NCBI GenBank assembly: GCA_950295325.1
Contig: OX485809.1
Coordinates: 38,965,081 to 39,029,080 of the forward strand
Direction: 5' to 3'
Length of the DNA stretch: 64,000 nucleotides
Source: Polytrichum commune
Taxonomy: Eukaryota; Streptophyta; Polytrichopsida; Polytrichales; Polytrichaceae
In this document: piece by piece, positions 23,430 to 35,165 of the stretch
Position numbering within the stretch: the stretch's first letter is position 1
How the letters are laid out: every line of letters starts with the position of its first letter
Notes under the pieces: generated by a model
Databases searched by the model: none
Told to the model about the DNA's origin: nothing
What the model saw: only the letters and a program-made list of their open reading frames with translations
Program-made: the position numbers and the translations under genes

Positions 23430-25320
23430 TGTTCAAATGAGTGGAACCCCTTATTGTGAGAACAAATTTAACATAGAATTGGACCATAGTTGTAATTTAT
23501 CTTTATTCTTGAGGTATAAGCTTCTCTTCATAGTGCCTTCATGCCATTATTTTCTTGGTTGAGGTACTCTTGTGTGCCAATCCAAAACAAACAAGCCAAT
23601 GTCTCAGCATGACAAAATTCCTTTGTTGGGATGCCATCCACAGTGTAAGGACGCCTTGTAATGGTGCAGTAAAGTAGAGTGACCTTCAAGTTACGATATG
23701 TATGATACATTTTGGAACTTCGAGAGAGCATGTGCATTGATGCAGTTGCCACTTCAAAGTTCCAAAACGTTTATGAACAACCATGGACGGTGGCATAGTG
23801 CAAGGATATCCTAGGATATTGAGTCATATGCACAGGTGCAATGGGCTAGGATTTCATGGGCCGACACTAGGAGGTACACAATGCATCTCTTGATATATCT
23901 TCTTCATAGCATTTGTAAGGGAGGTGCATCTCAAGGGTATATATAAAGTTACCATGGTTTGATCTATAGTTTCATTTTGTAGCCTTCATCCAATAACCAT
24001 TCCAATTTCACATAAAATCAATATTTGTCATTGATAAGGAACTAGGATATAAGTGTTTTTGGATTTATGCATGAATTTTGGACAATTCCAATCACCAATA
24101 TGATGTACTCTAAATTGCAAAACTACACAAATATGGTGGATGGCAAACATGGAATACAAACATTTGAAGTTGTGGTTGTTGTGTTATTGTTGTTTGATAT
24201 TTTTGACCCCGAAAGTGCACATCCCTTATCATTTTTGGACAAGTGGTTTGTCCAAATATACTTAAATGTTAGTTAAGGATGTTAAGTGTGTGCTTGGAAT
24301 GTCTTAAGCACAATGAACTCCAAGAGTATTGATATGGTTTAAGGGTTGGTGCCACCAGTGGGGGGGGGGGAGACACTTGGAAGGTATTTGAAAAGCATAT
24401 TGGATATTTTAATAGGGTCCCATGTAACCTTTGGACCTAAGTAACATATAATTAATTAATTAAAAATAAGATCTAGTAAATACATTAAGAGAGAATATGT
24501 CATGGGTTCCAAGAAAAATTATCAATTTTATGGTTCATTATGATAATATGCCTATCATTTACACCACCCTAAAAATACCCAATTTTTTGCACTTAGTGTG
24601 AGCAAATTATATGTTGTGCACCCCCAAGGGTGCCACTAGACTTTGGATTCAAACCTATTCGTGAATTGGTGAAGGTCTAATTGGCCTTCTTTCTCAACTC
24701 CTACCTATAGCATGGAGGTCATGCCGCCACAACTCCAAATTCTTGTCCGGTTGTGTGCCCAAAAAAATAAAAATAAAAGTAACATATATGATAATTCTAT
24801 GGTTAATCGTTTTGTTAATATATGAAATAAATAGGTACATGACTTTTCTCTCTCCATATAACATGGTACAACTTGCAGCTTGTAATGTGTCAAAGGCTGA
24901 CCTAAATTGCAACTTGAGAAAATACCACACTAACACATTATTCCTAGTCCAAACATGCTTGTGAACCGATTTTCATTCTCCCCAACCTGTCACTAGAGAT
25001 GGACTGAACCATCATAATTGACATGACGATCAACCACCGCATCGATTATTACAACCTTGTCATGATTCAAGAGAGCTTATGAAATTCATTGGTAAAGCAA
25101 AGACAAAAAAACCACCCAATGCATATCCATGCGATCACAATAATTTGTTATACCCTTGTTCGTTTAGGATTCCCACTCAAGGCCTCACTTGAGTGTCATC
25201 TCGCTAACACCAAACTCTTCTTGGATCGTCAGGAAATGAACCCAAAGATAAAGAAAAAGAAAAAGTGTATGGACGTTGTCGATCGTTTTGTTTTACGGAA
25301 TTACTATGTGTACGGAAAGC
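23430..25320. other. Intergenic, nothing recognised
   Basis: AT-rich sequence with a G run at about 24361-24371. No supported gene. Confidence 0.4.
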
Positions 25321-25560
25321 TTCCTCCAGTGTGGCAATGATCGTACGTACTTGCGGGGTGGGTGCCGAAGGCTGGCAAAAATCGCAGCGTGGGAGGGCCC
25401 ATGGCCATTCCATTAGCCGACTACCTAGTCAAGCTCCGAGTAGGTTGGAAGTACTTGATCTTCCTTGGATGAGCGACAAGGGTCACCACCATGGTAGTTG
25501 ACCAGATCTGACTAGTGTCATGGAGGCCAGTAGATGTTGCATTTAAGGTTGCAGATGTGC

Positions 25561-25734
25561 ATCAAGTTTTCAGAACATTTTTCAAGTTGCTGAGCGATTT
25601 GTGGTGAACTGAGACGAAATCAAGCCTTCCGAACATTTGTCAAGTTACGGAGCGATTTGTGGTGAACTGAGACGACATCAAGCTTTCCGAACATTTGTCA
25701 AGTTACGGAGTGATTTGTGGTGAACTGAGACGAG
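25561..25734. repeat. Three 58-bp tandem units upstream of the WNK-tail pseudogene
   Basis: Units start at 25561, 25619 and 25677, each beginning ATCAAG and containing GAACATTT, a GATTTGTGGTGAACTGAGACG block, and little divergence between the second and third. The duplicate locus at 44.4 kb has only one corresponding unit ('ctcaagctttcagaatat', 'gagcgatttgtg'), so the expansion happened after the segmental duplication. Confidence 0.9.
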
Positions 25735-25825
25735 CGATCGCATTTCTCAGGAAGGAGTGGGGTGCGCGAGTCCGCTGCAGTTTAAATCCCTAACATTTTG
25801 CCTGCAGGAACAGCCGTGCCCATAG

Positions 25826-27866
25826 ATGGCCGAATCCCGTACTGGCAACAATGGCAGCAATGGTCAGATGCGAGGCCTGAAGAAGCACGAGAGGAGCTTC
25901 AGCATTGATTGCAGGATGATGGGAGAGGATGAGAACACCATGTGCTTACGGCTTCGCATTGTCGACCATTGCTGCGATGGCCATAGCCGCAACGTCAAGT
26001 TCCCGTTCGACGTTCACCAAGACACGCCCGTGAGTGTTATGCGTGAGATGCAGGCCACCGCTGTGGAGCTCCAAATCTCGGAGCAAGAAGTTCTCTCGGT
26101 TTCTTTGATGATCATGGAGAAAATCTGGGCTCTGCAATCTGCTGTCATGGCCGAGCGATCAACTGCTCCGTCGACTGCGCAATTGCAGCGCCATGTCCAA
26201 TGTCACGAGGCTGCTGAGAGGCCGAGGAGATCAGACAAGAGAATGATTAATAGGCAAATAAGGACTCGGTGCTAAGCTGCAGTAGTACATCGAGTGGATT
26301 CTCTGCAAGCCGCTCCAAAAGAAGTCAGGATCAGTACTCGGCTTCTTCTTCCAAGAAATTAGGAAGCAAGATGATGAGCGAAAGTGGGGTTTTCTGTTAC
26401 ACGCAATGCAACATCGACTTGGCCATCTTGGAGTTGAATTACTACTGGAGTTTGGTGCTGTTAACGTCACTTCAAACAGGTTAACGCCCAGACTTGCATG
26501 AAGTAAGAGACCAACCGGTGATGAATGTCACAGATTCGGCATTTCAATATGGAGTCGTCACATACTTGCCGAAACACAACATCTCCTGACAGTCTTGTTG
26601 TCGTCGAAACACACAACATTTGATACAGTGACTGCACCTCATTATTGGACAGCGCCTCTTCCGTAGCTGTTGAACCTGTTTGACTCAGCATCATGCATGA
26701 GCAATCGCAAAGTATGAGGGGTGGCATAAGATGGTGCTGTTAACAAGGACGGCTGCGAGAAGTGCAGCCGAGTCCGTAACTGAGGAGGCAGAAGATGCGA
26801 GGAGAGTAACTTCAACTCCGTGTGAGAATGAGTCTTCTGGTGCAGGCGATGGCGGACACGATAGCGGGAATGAAGCTCCATTTCGTGAAGGACTCCTGAA
26901 TCTGTTAGCAAACAGGGACCACTTATGTAGATGATATTGACGCTTTGGTAGTGAGAACTACCATGTCATGAAATGACGTGGCTGTGACGTTCAGGGGACT
27001 TAGTGTAGAATCAAGGATATGTGGCATTGCGATCCTGTTAGAGCCGCTGTGTAGAATGTTGTTGAATTTTTTTAATTCGTAAGCTGAAACAACAGGCGCC
27101 TGGGACGCAACTAAATCTTTGCGACTAACCTTTGTAAGCATACTGAGTGAATTCATAAATAGTTTGTGTACATTGTAATTTGCTATTTTGAGTTGGCGTA
27201 GCATCGAAATTGCACACCTGGTTCTCACATGTCACGTGTGTAAAAGTTGCTGCAAACCTGGTTGTGACGGAGATTCACACAAAAAAACCCAATGCTTAGA
27301 GGGAAGGTGCTAAGCCGCTGTTGGGCAATGGTGAACACTGAACTTGAGGGCGTCGTTGGATGTTGGAGCCCAGACTACCTGTGGGTGCTTCCACGTCCTC
27401 ATGGAGATTCTTCATGTGGCAGATCTACTAGACAGTTATTTCGGGTGTAGTATTAGTGAGCTGCAGAGGAAGAGTAACCATACCCAAGAAGCTGGCACTG
27501 ACAAGGTCGTTTGCAACAGCCGCTGACAATGGGCCCACGTTCGGCATGTGCAGAGGGGTCTATGGAAACGTCAATTATACGTCTGTATAAGGGTTACTTG
27601 GAATCCACGAGCGACATTTCATGATTTTGCTCCGGAGACGCCTAAACCTTGTATACTGTCGTGGACAGTGACATTAAGCGTTCGCAAATGCACTGGTGAA
27701 TGTTAGAGATCTTGTATCCTCTGCCAAGTCGGCGGGGTTGAAGCAGATCCACAAACAAGAGTTAAAAGACATGCAACCATGGCACACACAATAATATTTG
27801 GATCTGAAGAGCCGAAGATTTCAAAGAAACAGTGCTAATTGTGCACAACCACTTTGTTGCGCTTAA
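25826..27866 (+). pseudogene. WNK/OSR1_C-domain gene, copy 1, broken
   Basis: Homologous to the intact gene at 44649-45449. ATG at 25826 is preceded in frame by TAG, which fixes the start. The first 149 codons are open and keep the whole WNK-type tail domain (NTMCLRLRIVDHCCDGHSRN and VKFPFDVHQDTPVSVMREMQ). A 4-base deletion near 26250 then shifts the frame into a stop at 26273-26275. Serine-rich sequence homologous to the intact copy continues out of frame to about 26436. A 1.26-kb insertion follows, and homology resumes at 27701 with VRDLVSSAKSAGLKQIHKQE; a TAA replaces a glutamine codon at about 27790. Over the tail domain the two copies differ at about 7 of 97 residues, whereas flanks differ much more. 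A short protein with an intact domain could still be made. Confidence 0.7.
26437..27700. mobile_element. 1.26-kb insertion in WNK-tail copy 1, origin unknown
   Basis: The duplicate gene runs straight through this point ('gagttgaatgttagggatc'). Here 'ttgaat' lies left of the extra DNA and 'tgaatgt' right of it, so at least TGAAT is duplicated. The outermost bases could be weak inverted ends (CTACTGG / CACTG) of a hAT-like element, but the similarity is poor. GT/AG is absent at the edges, so it is not an intron. Base composition is more GC-rich than the surroundings. Open frames inside (for example 26731-26934) show no known motif. Confidence 0.6.
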
Positions 27867-27869
27867 CTT

Positions 27870-28517
27870 GAGCCATTCTCTATATTCCATTAGTTGAGAC
27901 TCCATTAAAATTGTTTAGTGCATAGTTTGGAGGAGAAAATTCCAGATGAATCATTTCAGCTTTGGGACACACTGTCCAGAAAGCTCAAATTATACAGCAG
28001 TTAGTGAAATTCTTAAACCCAGAAGCTCACACAGTTTTCGCACCATAAATCTTCAGTGGTGACCAATGGATTACACGTCCCAAAATTCAGCATCTCAAAT
28101 TTTGCACTCGAATCTCAGTTTGAAAGTCCCCTAGGCTTGCAGAATTCTGTCAGAACACGAGCACCCATCACCTCACCAGGTTAGATTGATGATCACATGT
28201 GGTTCAATTCAAGTAGTAGACGTAACTACGGTGACATTTCCGTATGGGTTGTGTGTTTGCGGATTTGCAGTATTTAAGTTGAATGAGAGCCAAGCCTAGA
28301 TTACCATGTGGCTGTTGGAGATCATGGCTGTGTTGACCCTTACCATGAGAGCTCACATGAAAGGCAAATCGTGAGTGTTGCCCCGTACTGTGAGCCACTG
28401 ACAAATATCACAGACAATGTAAGTTGCAACTCGTGAGTGTACAGAAAGAAACATCAAAATCACTCCTAGCACCTGAAACTTGACTACATTCACAATTTTG
28501 CATTTCGTATGTATAAC
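27870..28517. other. 3' flank of WNK-tail copy 1
   Basis: Up to about 28130 the sequence is still alignable to the 3' flank of the 44.6-kb copy (shared 'catagtttggaggagaaaat', 'agaagctca-acagttttg', 'cttgcactcgaat'-like blocks). Beyond that nothing is recognised until the Harbinger-like element. Confidence 0.6.
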
Positions 28518-28522
28518 TTAGA

Positions 28523-30016
28523 GGGCCGCTTTACACTACGGTGAAGAAGTCCACCGGTCATGAATTCTAGGGGAATTCTGAAATTTGATTGGTCGAGAGC
28601 GACACTCTAGTCTGGTGATGGTTTACAGTACGGTCAAGAGTCCTTTGGTGGAGAACTTTGTACATGGATGAAGAAAAGACATGCTTGCCAACATGGCGAC
28701 ACTTTTCTGAAGGGAAGTTCTCTAAAGGTCAAGTTTCTTGGGCAATCTCAAAGCCTCGGACAAGAAACTTGGCCTCCGGAGAACTCCAACTTCAATAAAA
28801 TATTTCTTCCGTAGAGAAATCTTTGCACTACTGTTCTCCCTCTTTAATATGACATTTTTGGGAAATACAAAAAAAGTCGTATTATCAAGGTGTCGTCTTC
28901 TCATTAATATGACAAATGAAGTGAAGTTGTCATATTATTGAGAGAATACGAAAACATAAGTAATATGAGCTTAAAAATATATACAATGAGTTTAAGCAAT
29001 ATAGATGGTATAAATAATAACTTATAACTCCAAAAAAATACAAATATTCTCAAGAACTCTTAACATAAGAGTCCAAAGATATTTGGTGTTTCCTACCCAA
29101 GTTAGCAACTGTCATCTTATCTAAATTCCCATCTAACTTTTGGAAAGTAATAATTTCATAAACATCAAATTTATATAAAGAGTTCTCTAATAAGAAACTA
29201 GACAACAATGATGCATGACGTTTAGCATCAAGATATTGGTGATACTATATCACCTGTGTACAAGGCAACATACTAGGCAGGGGACCACTCTCACCCTAAC
29301 CATGTCCATTCTACACTAATAACCTTAATTATCATTAAGTTCCCAACAATAAGTGAAGTTCCCAAGTAGTTCCCAAGTGAAAATGGATGTATTTTAGATG
29401 TACATAATATAGATGAAAGGAATTCTAAATTTAACTACCTCTTTAATATGAAAAAATGGAGATTCTAAATGTTGCATTATTGAGTGTTGTAGTCATATAA
29501 AAGAGGGAGTTTTGAACTAAAAAGTCTGGTCTCGCAAAATGTGTCGTAATATTGAGAGTGTCGTATTAACGAGGTTGGACTATACCAACATGTAGTTTCT
29601 TTAAAAATCAATAAGAAGATAATGTTACCTACTTATTTACCTTAATTTGGATGTATTATAGAGGTGGAACATTTTCAAATAAATTAATTCTTGTCATGAA
29701 AGAAGTTCTAAAACATTGCCATATACATTTCATTTTTTGATCAATATAATTTTTTTTGAATATCAATACAATGGTCATTTAGGGGGTAAGGTTTCTACTA
29801 TGCCTAGCTATGACCATTTTGTGAAGTAGTGCGGTGGACTTCTCCTCTTGATGAAGTTGTTCAATACACTTCTCCTCTATGTGGTTACACTACAGCCGGT
29901 TATTTTTTGGTCTTTTCATCTTCTCTGGCATACCATCCCTCGCCTCAAATAACCATGTCTTGGGCTAAAATTCTTCACCAACCGGTGCACTTCTCCACTG
30001 TAGTGTAAAACAACCC
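28523..30016. mobile_element. PIF/Harbinger-like element with long terminal inverted repeats
   Basis: The left end begins GGGCCGCTTTACACTACGG and the right end, reversed, begins GGGTTGTTTTACACTACAG; similarity continues for about 50 bases through a CCACCGG/GCACCGG block. TTAGA is found on both outer sides (28518-28522 and 30017-30021), consistent with a TTA-type duplication. The interior holds no transposase and is itself interrupted by a pogo-like element (28830-29583). Remaining arms are about 300 and 430 bases. Confidence 0.65.
28830..29583. mobile_element. Pogo/Tc1-like element nested in the Harbinger-like element
   Basis: The left end reads CTGTTCTCCCTCTTTAATATGACA-like and the right end, reversed, TAGTCCAACCTCGTTAATACGACA-like, so about 24 bases form an imperfect inverted repeat. 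TA dinucleotides flank both ends. The CCTCTATAAAT-type terminal motif is characteristic of plant pogo-like miniature elements. No transposase frame is seen. Confidence 0.5.
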
Positions 30017-30021
30017 TTAGA

Positions 30022-31667
30022 GAGGAACCACACTTCTAATTGGTATACTCATGGAACGAACGTAATACTGAATTTCCCTCATGTATTTCTACTTCCAATG
30101 GCACCATTCTGCGTCTACTGATACACATTTGAGCCTGCCATTGAAAATATGTAACTGAAAAATAAATTTTGGGGGTTTCAAACATGGCACACAAGTCAGT
30201 ACTCTCCAAACACAAATTGTGAGAAATCATCTCAAGTTGACATCCATATGGTTAAAATATACATCATTACACTCATCATTTAAATTGGAGTAAAGAATTA
30301 AAGCATTTAAGTTTGCACCCCATTTGCATGAATAATATTTCTTGATGAAGTTTAGAGTATAATATACATCCTTTGGGTGTAATATATTTCAAGTTTCTTC
30401 TGTATTCATGAGTTAAGATTTCATGGCATAATGGTGATATTTGATGTCCATTACCAAAAAATCTGCCCACAACTACACAACAATTCAAGTTGAAGACGTG
30501 TACTTGTAATTTCAAACTTATGTAGGTTCTCTCATTGCGGAGAAATTTTTCAATCTATTTTCCATGTGGCAATCATGGCAATTACGGTTGATTCATCGGT
30601 TGATGTGGATAAATGTCACACCTCTGAGTTTTAGTTTGAGTTATTTTTTGTGTGGAAAAGAAGTAATTTTTTTCAAAAATGTAAGAATCACATGAAGAGG
30701 ATGCTAAAAAAACAGGAAATAAGCCTTTATACACAGCCCTCCATCTCTTTAAGGCCAACAACACACACTCATACATCTTGATGGACATCCTTAACTCTCT
30801 CTCTCTACCTCGGCTCTACCTCATCCACAATTGCATATGCCACCCACCCTCCCAACACAACCACCTAGATTAATTCCTCATACCCTACTAGTTATTAGGA
30901 TTTTAAAGAAATATTACAAGTAATAAACATGTACAAATATCCCGAGAAGAAAAAAGAAAGAAGATCAAAAGTTGGTTGAGATAATATTTTGCAAGATTAT
31001 CAACAAAGGCTTAAATTGTTGTCTAAACCTTGGAGAGATATTATGATCTTTGCCCTATGAGAATAATCTCTATCCATTAACAAGTGAGATTGATTTCTAT
31101 CATGAAAATCTATGTTTCATATGTTCAAGGCAACCCATAGGGAATTACAAAAGACATTCTCTAAACCCTAATGGGGGCTCAAATTTGAACTCCTCTCATA
31201 TGTTGTGCAGCAAACAAGGATGTGTGGGGGCGTGCTCAAAGGGGTGTACCAGCCCCAATTCAAGCATGTATCTAGTTCGGCCTTTTTTTGGTGAAACATT
31301 GTAGCAAGGAGACATGCAAGTGATACTCAAGAGAGGTATCAAACAACTCAAGAGTCATACAAAGAAAATTTTGTATGGTGGATATTGGACACAAGATAGG
31401 GATCGAAGAACTCAAGAGTCTCACAATGCATAATTTGGGTGGTGGATATAGATGTTTTTGAGATGACGACCCTAAAAACATCTTTCAGTATGTCCCAAAC
31501 TGGTGTGTTGTGATGGTGGCAAGATAAGGGGGGTAGGGGGGTTAGGTGATTGTGTAGGAGTGCATTTTATTGGAATCTTGAAAAATGTCTTTATTACTTC
31601 TAGCCTTACTTTCTTTTCTTGAGATTTTAAGATAAACATAAGGTTATGGATATGAATGCCAACCCAA

Positions 31668-31670
<3 letters not shown>
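30022..31670. other. Intergenic
   Basis: No coding motif. At 31335-31450 two related segments ('aactcaagagtc' followed by 'ggtggatat') lie about 60 bases apart as a local duplication. Confidence 0.4.

Positions 31671-31717
<47 letters not shown>
31671..31717. repeat. (CT)n microsatellite
   Basis: About 23 uninterrupted CT units. Confidence 0.97.
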
Positions 31718-31720
<3 letters not shown>

Positions 31721-31919
31721 GGAATGCTTAATAGGCTCTACACCAATGCTAGAAACTACATTGTACTTAACAATGAGTTAACTAACCATAGTCCAGGAAG
31801 TTACCACGCTCCACAATCTAGGGTTTCCATGACCTAAGGCAATCACTGCACCTTACTAACTAATACTTGAACCTTAAACACCTCCATCTAAAGACTCTTT
31901 TACATGCTTGAAGGAGAGC

Positions 31920-34030
31920 ATTGGTTAGTTTATTCACCGAGGCTCAATAGATACATATTAAGTGTGGAAGCGCATGGTGTTTGGTGTACAAGAGGTTCTT
32001 ACCATTCAATAAAGTTACATGATATGGCAAACTAGCAGGTTTGTATACTCAATATTTTGTATTGAGTGTAATTGTTTGCAACCTCTCAATGAACCTAATT
32101 GGTGAGATAAATGTGTGACATGAAATGCAACTAATTAAGCCTAGTTGAAGAAACTTGACACACTCCTTTTTTTTTAAACTAATGTATGTTTGGGTTGACA
32201 CGGGTGCGGGTGAGGCTAGCTCTTTACATAATGAACACCAACAATAATGCATTGCTCATGTTTGAATGATCTTTTACTCTTGAAATAACACACGAGTGAA
32301 AGTTATTATGTTGCCTTGACTAGTGATTTGATGTATACACAAATTTCATAATAGTAGTTGAGACTTTGAGAATACCTTCTAGCAAATAGAAAACAAGGTA
32401 TGTAAGCCTACATATCAAATGTAACAATATAATCATTGAGCATAATATAGTTATGTGTTAGACTATCTTTTGGACATAGTTGCCATAAGAGATGGATACT
32501 TGATACCAAGGTATGTACAGTATCTTAACATTATAAGACTTGATTTTATACCTTTATGCTGACCCTTGCTACTAAAATTTCATTTGAAAGCAAAGAAATA
32601 TAGCGGAGTATCTAACTACTCTGATAAATACATATGCCTTGTTGAATTCCAAACAACTTACTAGTTGTGTAGAACATAGCACTAAATCCATGATTACAAT
32701 TATATTGGATGTTATGTTTAGTGATGAAATAGACTTGTGATAAAAGAAAATCTCACCCATCCACCCTTGCTTCATTTTGATGAAGAATAAAAAGAAAAAG
32801 GCCTCTGAATAGAAGAAGATTAGGCTTTGAGTTTGGAAAGCTTTGAAAAATGACAATTCTCCCTTTCTAGCTTTTGCTCAATGCCTCTTATAAAAGAACA
32901 CTAACATTAATCTACTTAGCCACAATCTTTTTGAAAACAAAAAAGACCTCAAGGTCATCAAAATCTACATGTACATGGAAAGGAATTACACTTACCATGA
33001 AATCAAATATGCCACAATGGTAGATGAATAAGTAAGATAACCAAAGATACAAATGTACCTATGGTTAGAATCTAGGGTTTATGAAAACTTACCACCGTTA
33101 AGGTCTCCAATATGTTTAACCCTTAACCCTAAATGGGCCTTATTTTTAACCATTCACGCAAGTGAGAGGAGATGCTCACATTGTTCATATTGACCGAGGC
33201 AATAGATCCACACTGAAAGTGGAAGAAGATGGGGTAAACCACAAGAGGAGTATTCTATGTGGACTTACCCAATCATGGCAAAAGAACACATTTGAACACT
33301 CATTTGCCATCTTGCAATGAGTGAAGCATTTTGAAATACTACAATGCATTTGAATTGTGTTAACGATGTGTGACATGGATGACAACTGGGTCTTGCTATT
33401 ATTTACCTTGTGTATGAGACTAATCCTCAAGTATTTATTGATTGGTGGCATGGGCACTCGTGAGGTGGGCCCTTCACATTTTCAACACATACAATGATGT
33501 ATTGTGCTCAAGAGCTTTTATACAATATTATTGGATGAAGTTACTTGGAACTTGTAACCTAGTAAGTACTCCAATGTTGTTATCATAATGGTAATGTTAC
33601 ATATGTTTTGTGGTGAAGCAAAGGGTGTTTGCTTAAACTTCCAAGGTATGAAGCATTCATACTCAAAACCTTATTGTTGGATATCGTTGAAAAATAGAGA
33701 CCCTAGGTATGGTATACATTCTTGTAAAGCAACTTAGCCCAGTACACAACATGTGAATACCTCACCATGCACATACTTAAATATATGTGAAAAAAAACAT
33801 ACTCTACCATGCAAGCAAGTACTTTGTTACAAATACGAATGTTGCAAAAAGAAGTTGAAGGAGTCTAGGGAAAATTTCCACCCACCCACCCTTGCATTGC
33901 AATGAAGAAAAGCTTAAAGAGTTTGGCATCTAAAGAGAGGAAGTACAAGCTTTTGTCACAACTTTGAGACAAGACTCTCAAAGTTGTTTATGTTTATTAT
34001 AGTTCACAATCTTATAATATTAAGTGGAGG
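31920..34030. repeat. Diverged direct duplication, about 1.1-1.25 kb apart
   Basis: Landmarks recur in order: 'gtgtgacatg' at 32114 and 33367, 'aatgcattg/atgtattg' near 32250 and 33493, and 'acccatccacccttgc' near 32756 and 33887. The changing spacing shows indels in one copy. No coding sequence is visible, and terminal motifs that would make them LTRs were not found. Confidence 0.5.
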
Positions 34031-34034
34031 ATGT

Positions 34035-34915
34035 GGTGATCTTCCCATAATGCCCTCCCCACGTTCTCAAATAAGTGATAAACTCCATGCCAACATTTTT
34101 TTAGTTTCAAATTAGACTAATGTGAAAAACATTTCATAGTTCAAGATTTATTAGAAGCCCCTTTAATTTTAAATAAATTCGAATGCCATAATAACCTATA
34201 TTTACATCATGGGCTGTAAGCATTAATGAACACTATAGAAATATAGAGCAAAAAATGAAATAAAAATGAAAATATGTATTCAAACCTTGACACACGCATG
34301 TATTTACACGTGTGTGCAATATGCACACTATCAAATCTATATTTAAATACTCGTGCACCTTTGAAATATTGCACAAAACCTCTCTTCCCGATGTGCAAGC
34401 ATTTTCTAAAAACCACACTCTAGCTTCAATACTACTCTTAATAAATAAAAATTAATTAAGCCCCCTCATTCGGCGTGATCCACATACAACAAGTTATCAT
34501 TGGCAAAACTTTTTGCTGTACTGGAAAATTTCACGGCGTCACTTTGATTCTTTCTTGGCTCCAAGATGCCAAAATACAAAATGTTTGAATCAGGTAGGTT
34601 CGTACGCAGTGTCAACTTTTCACGTGAAATTTGCCTTTGTATCCCACCCGGTGTGATTGTTTGGACCTCTTTACTTGTTGATGTTCGTGTGTAGTATTGC
34701 ATCTAAAGGTGTGCAAAACGTTTCCTTGAGAGTTGGACTTCTAGGTTGGGGTGTGGTGAGAATGGGAGGTTGGCTGTAGGTGTTGCTCCTGCCTCGTGAC
34801 TCAAACCCTGGACGAACATCAACCTCAAACGCAAGAATCTCATCAAAAACCACTGCGATCATCAACATATAGAATGTAGGCTTGATTTATACTCATGCTG
34901 GACGTTTAAGTGAGT
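34035..34915. other. Intergenic, nothing recognised
   Basis: No motif-bearing frame or repeat ends seen. Confidence 0.4.
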
Positions 34916-34923
34916 GACTGTAT

Positions 34924-35165
34924 AAGTGATCGGGGAGATGTTTGGGCAAACTAACCAGTTGAGATCCTCCGAGTGTTTGCAAGTCCAACCAGTTACATGT
35001 TGACATCCTCCGGTTTTCCTTTCTTGAATTGGGGTATATTCTTCAATAAATTCCTCTAAAACGATGGGTAATTCTCCTGCAGTCTTGATGAACTTCAACC
35101 AGTTGGTTATTTCTCAAACTCGAGCGGTTCATTTGTAACTAACTGCCGGGTCTCCCCAATCACTG
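34924..35165 (-). mobile_element. hAT-like miniature element, near full length
   Basis: Starts AAGTGATCGGGGAGATG and ends, reversed, CAGTGATTGGGGAGACC. The flanking octamers GACTGTAT (34916-34923) and GACTAAAT (35166-35173) match at 6 of 8 positions, consistent with an aged 8-bp target duplication. This copy serves as the reference for the family. Confidence 0.75.

Noticed and set aside
25330-25500. CRISPR-like or bacterial features upstream of WNK-tail copy 1
   Set aside because: The 58-bp units are contiguous with no spacers, and the split genes show this is plant nuclear DNA.
26642-26934. Open frames on both strands inside the 1.26-kb insertion
   Set aside because: Neither carries a known motif; the higher GC content lowers stop frequency and explains open frames.
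31920-34030. LTR retrotransposon, from two related 1-kb direct blocks
   Set aside because: No TG...CA ends, primer-binding site, polypurine tract or internal coding region can be seen.
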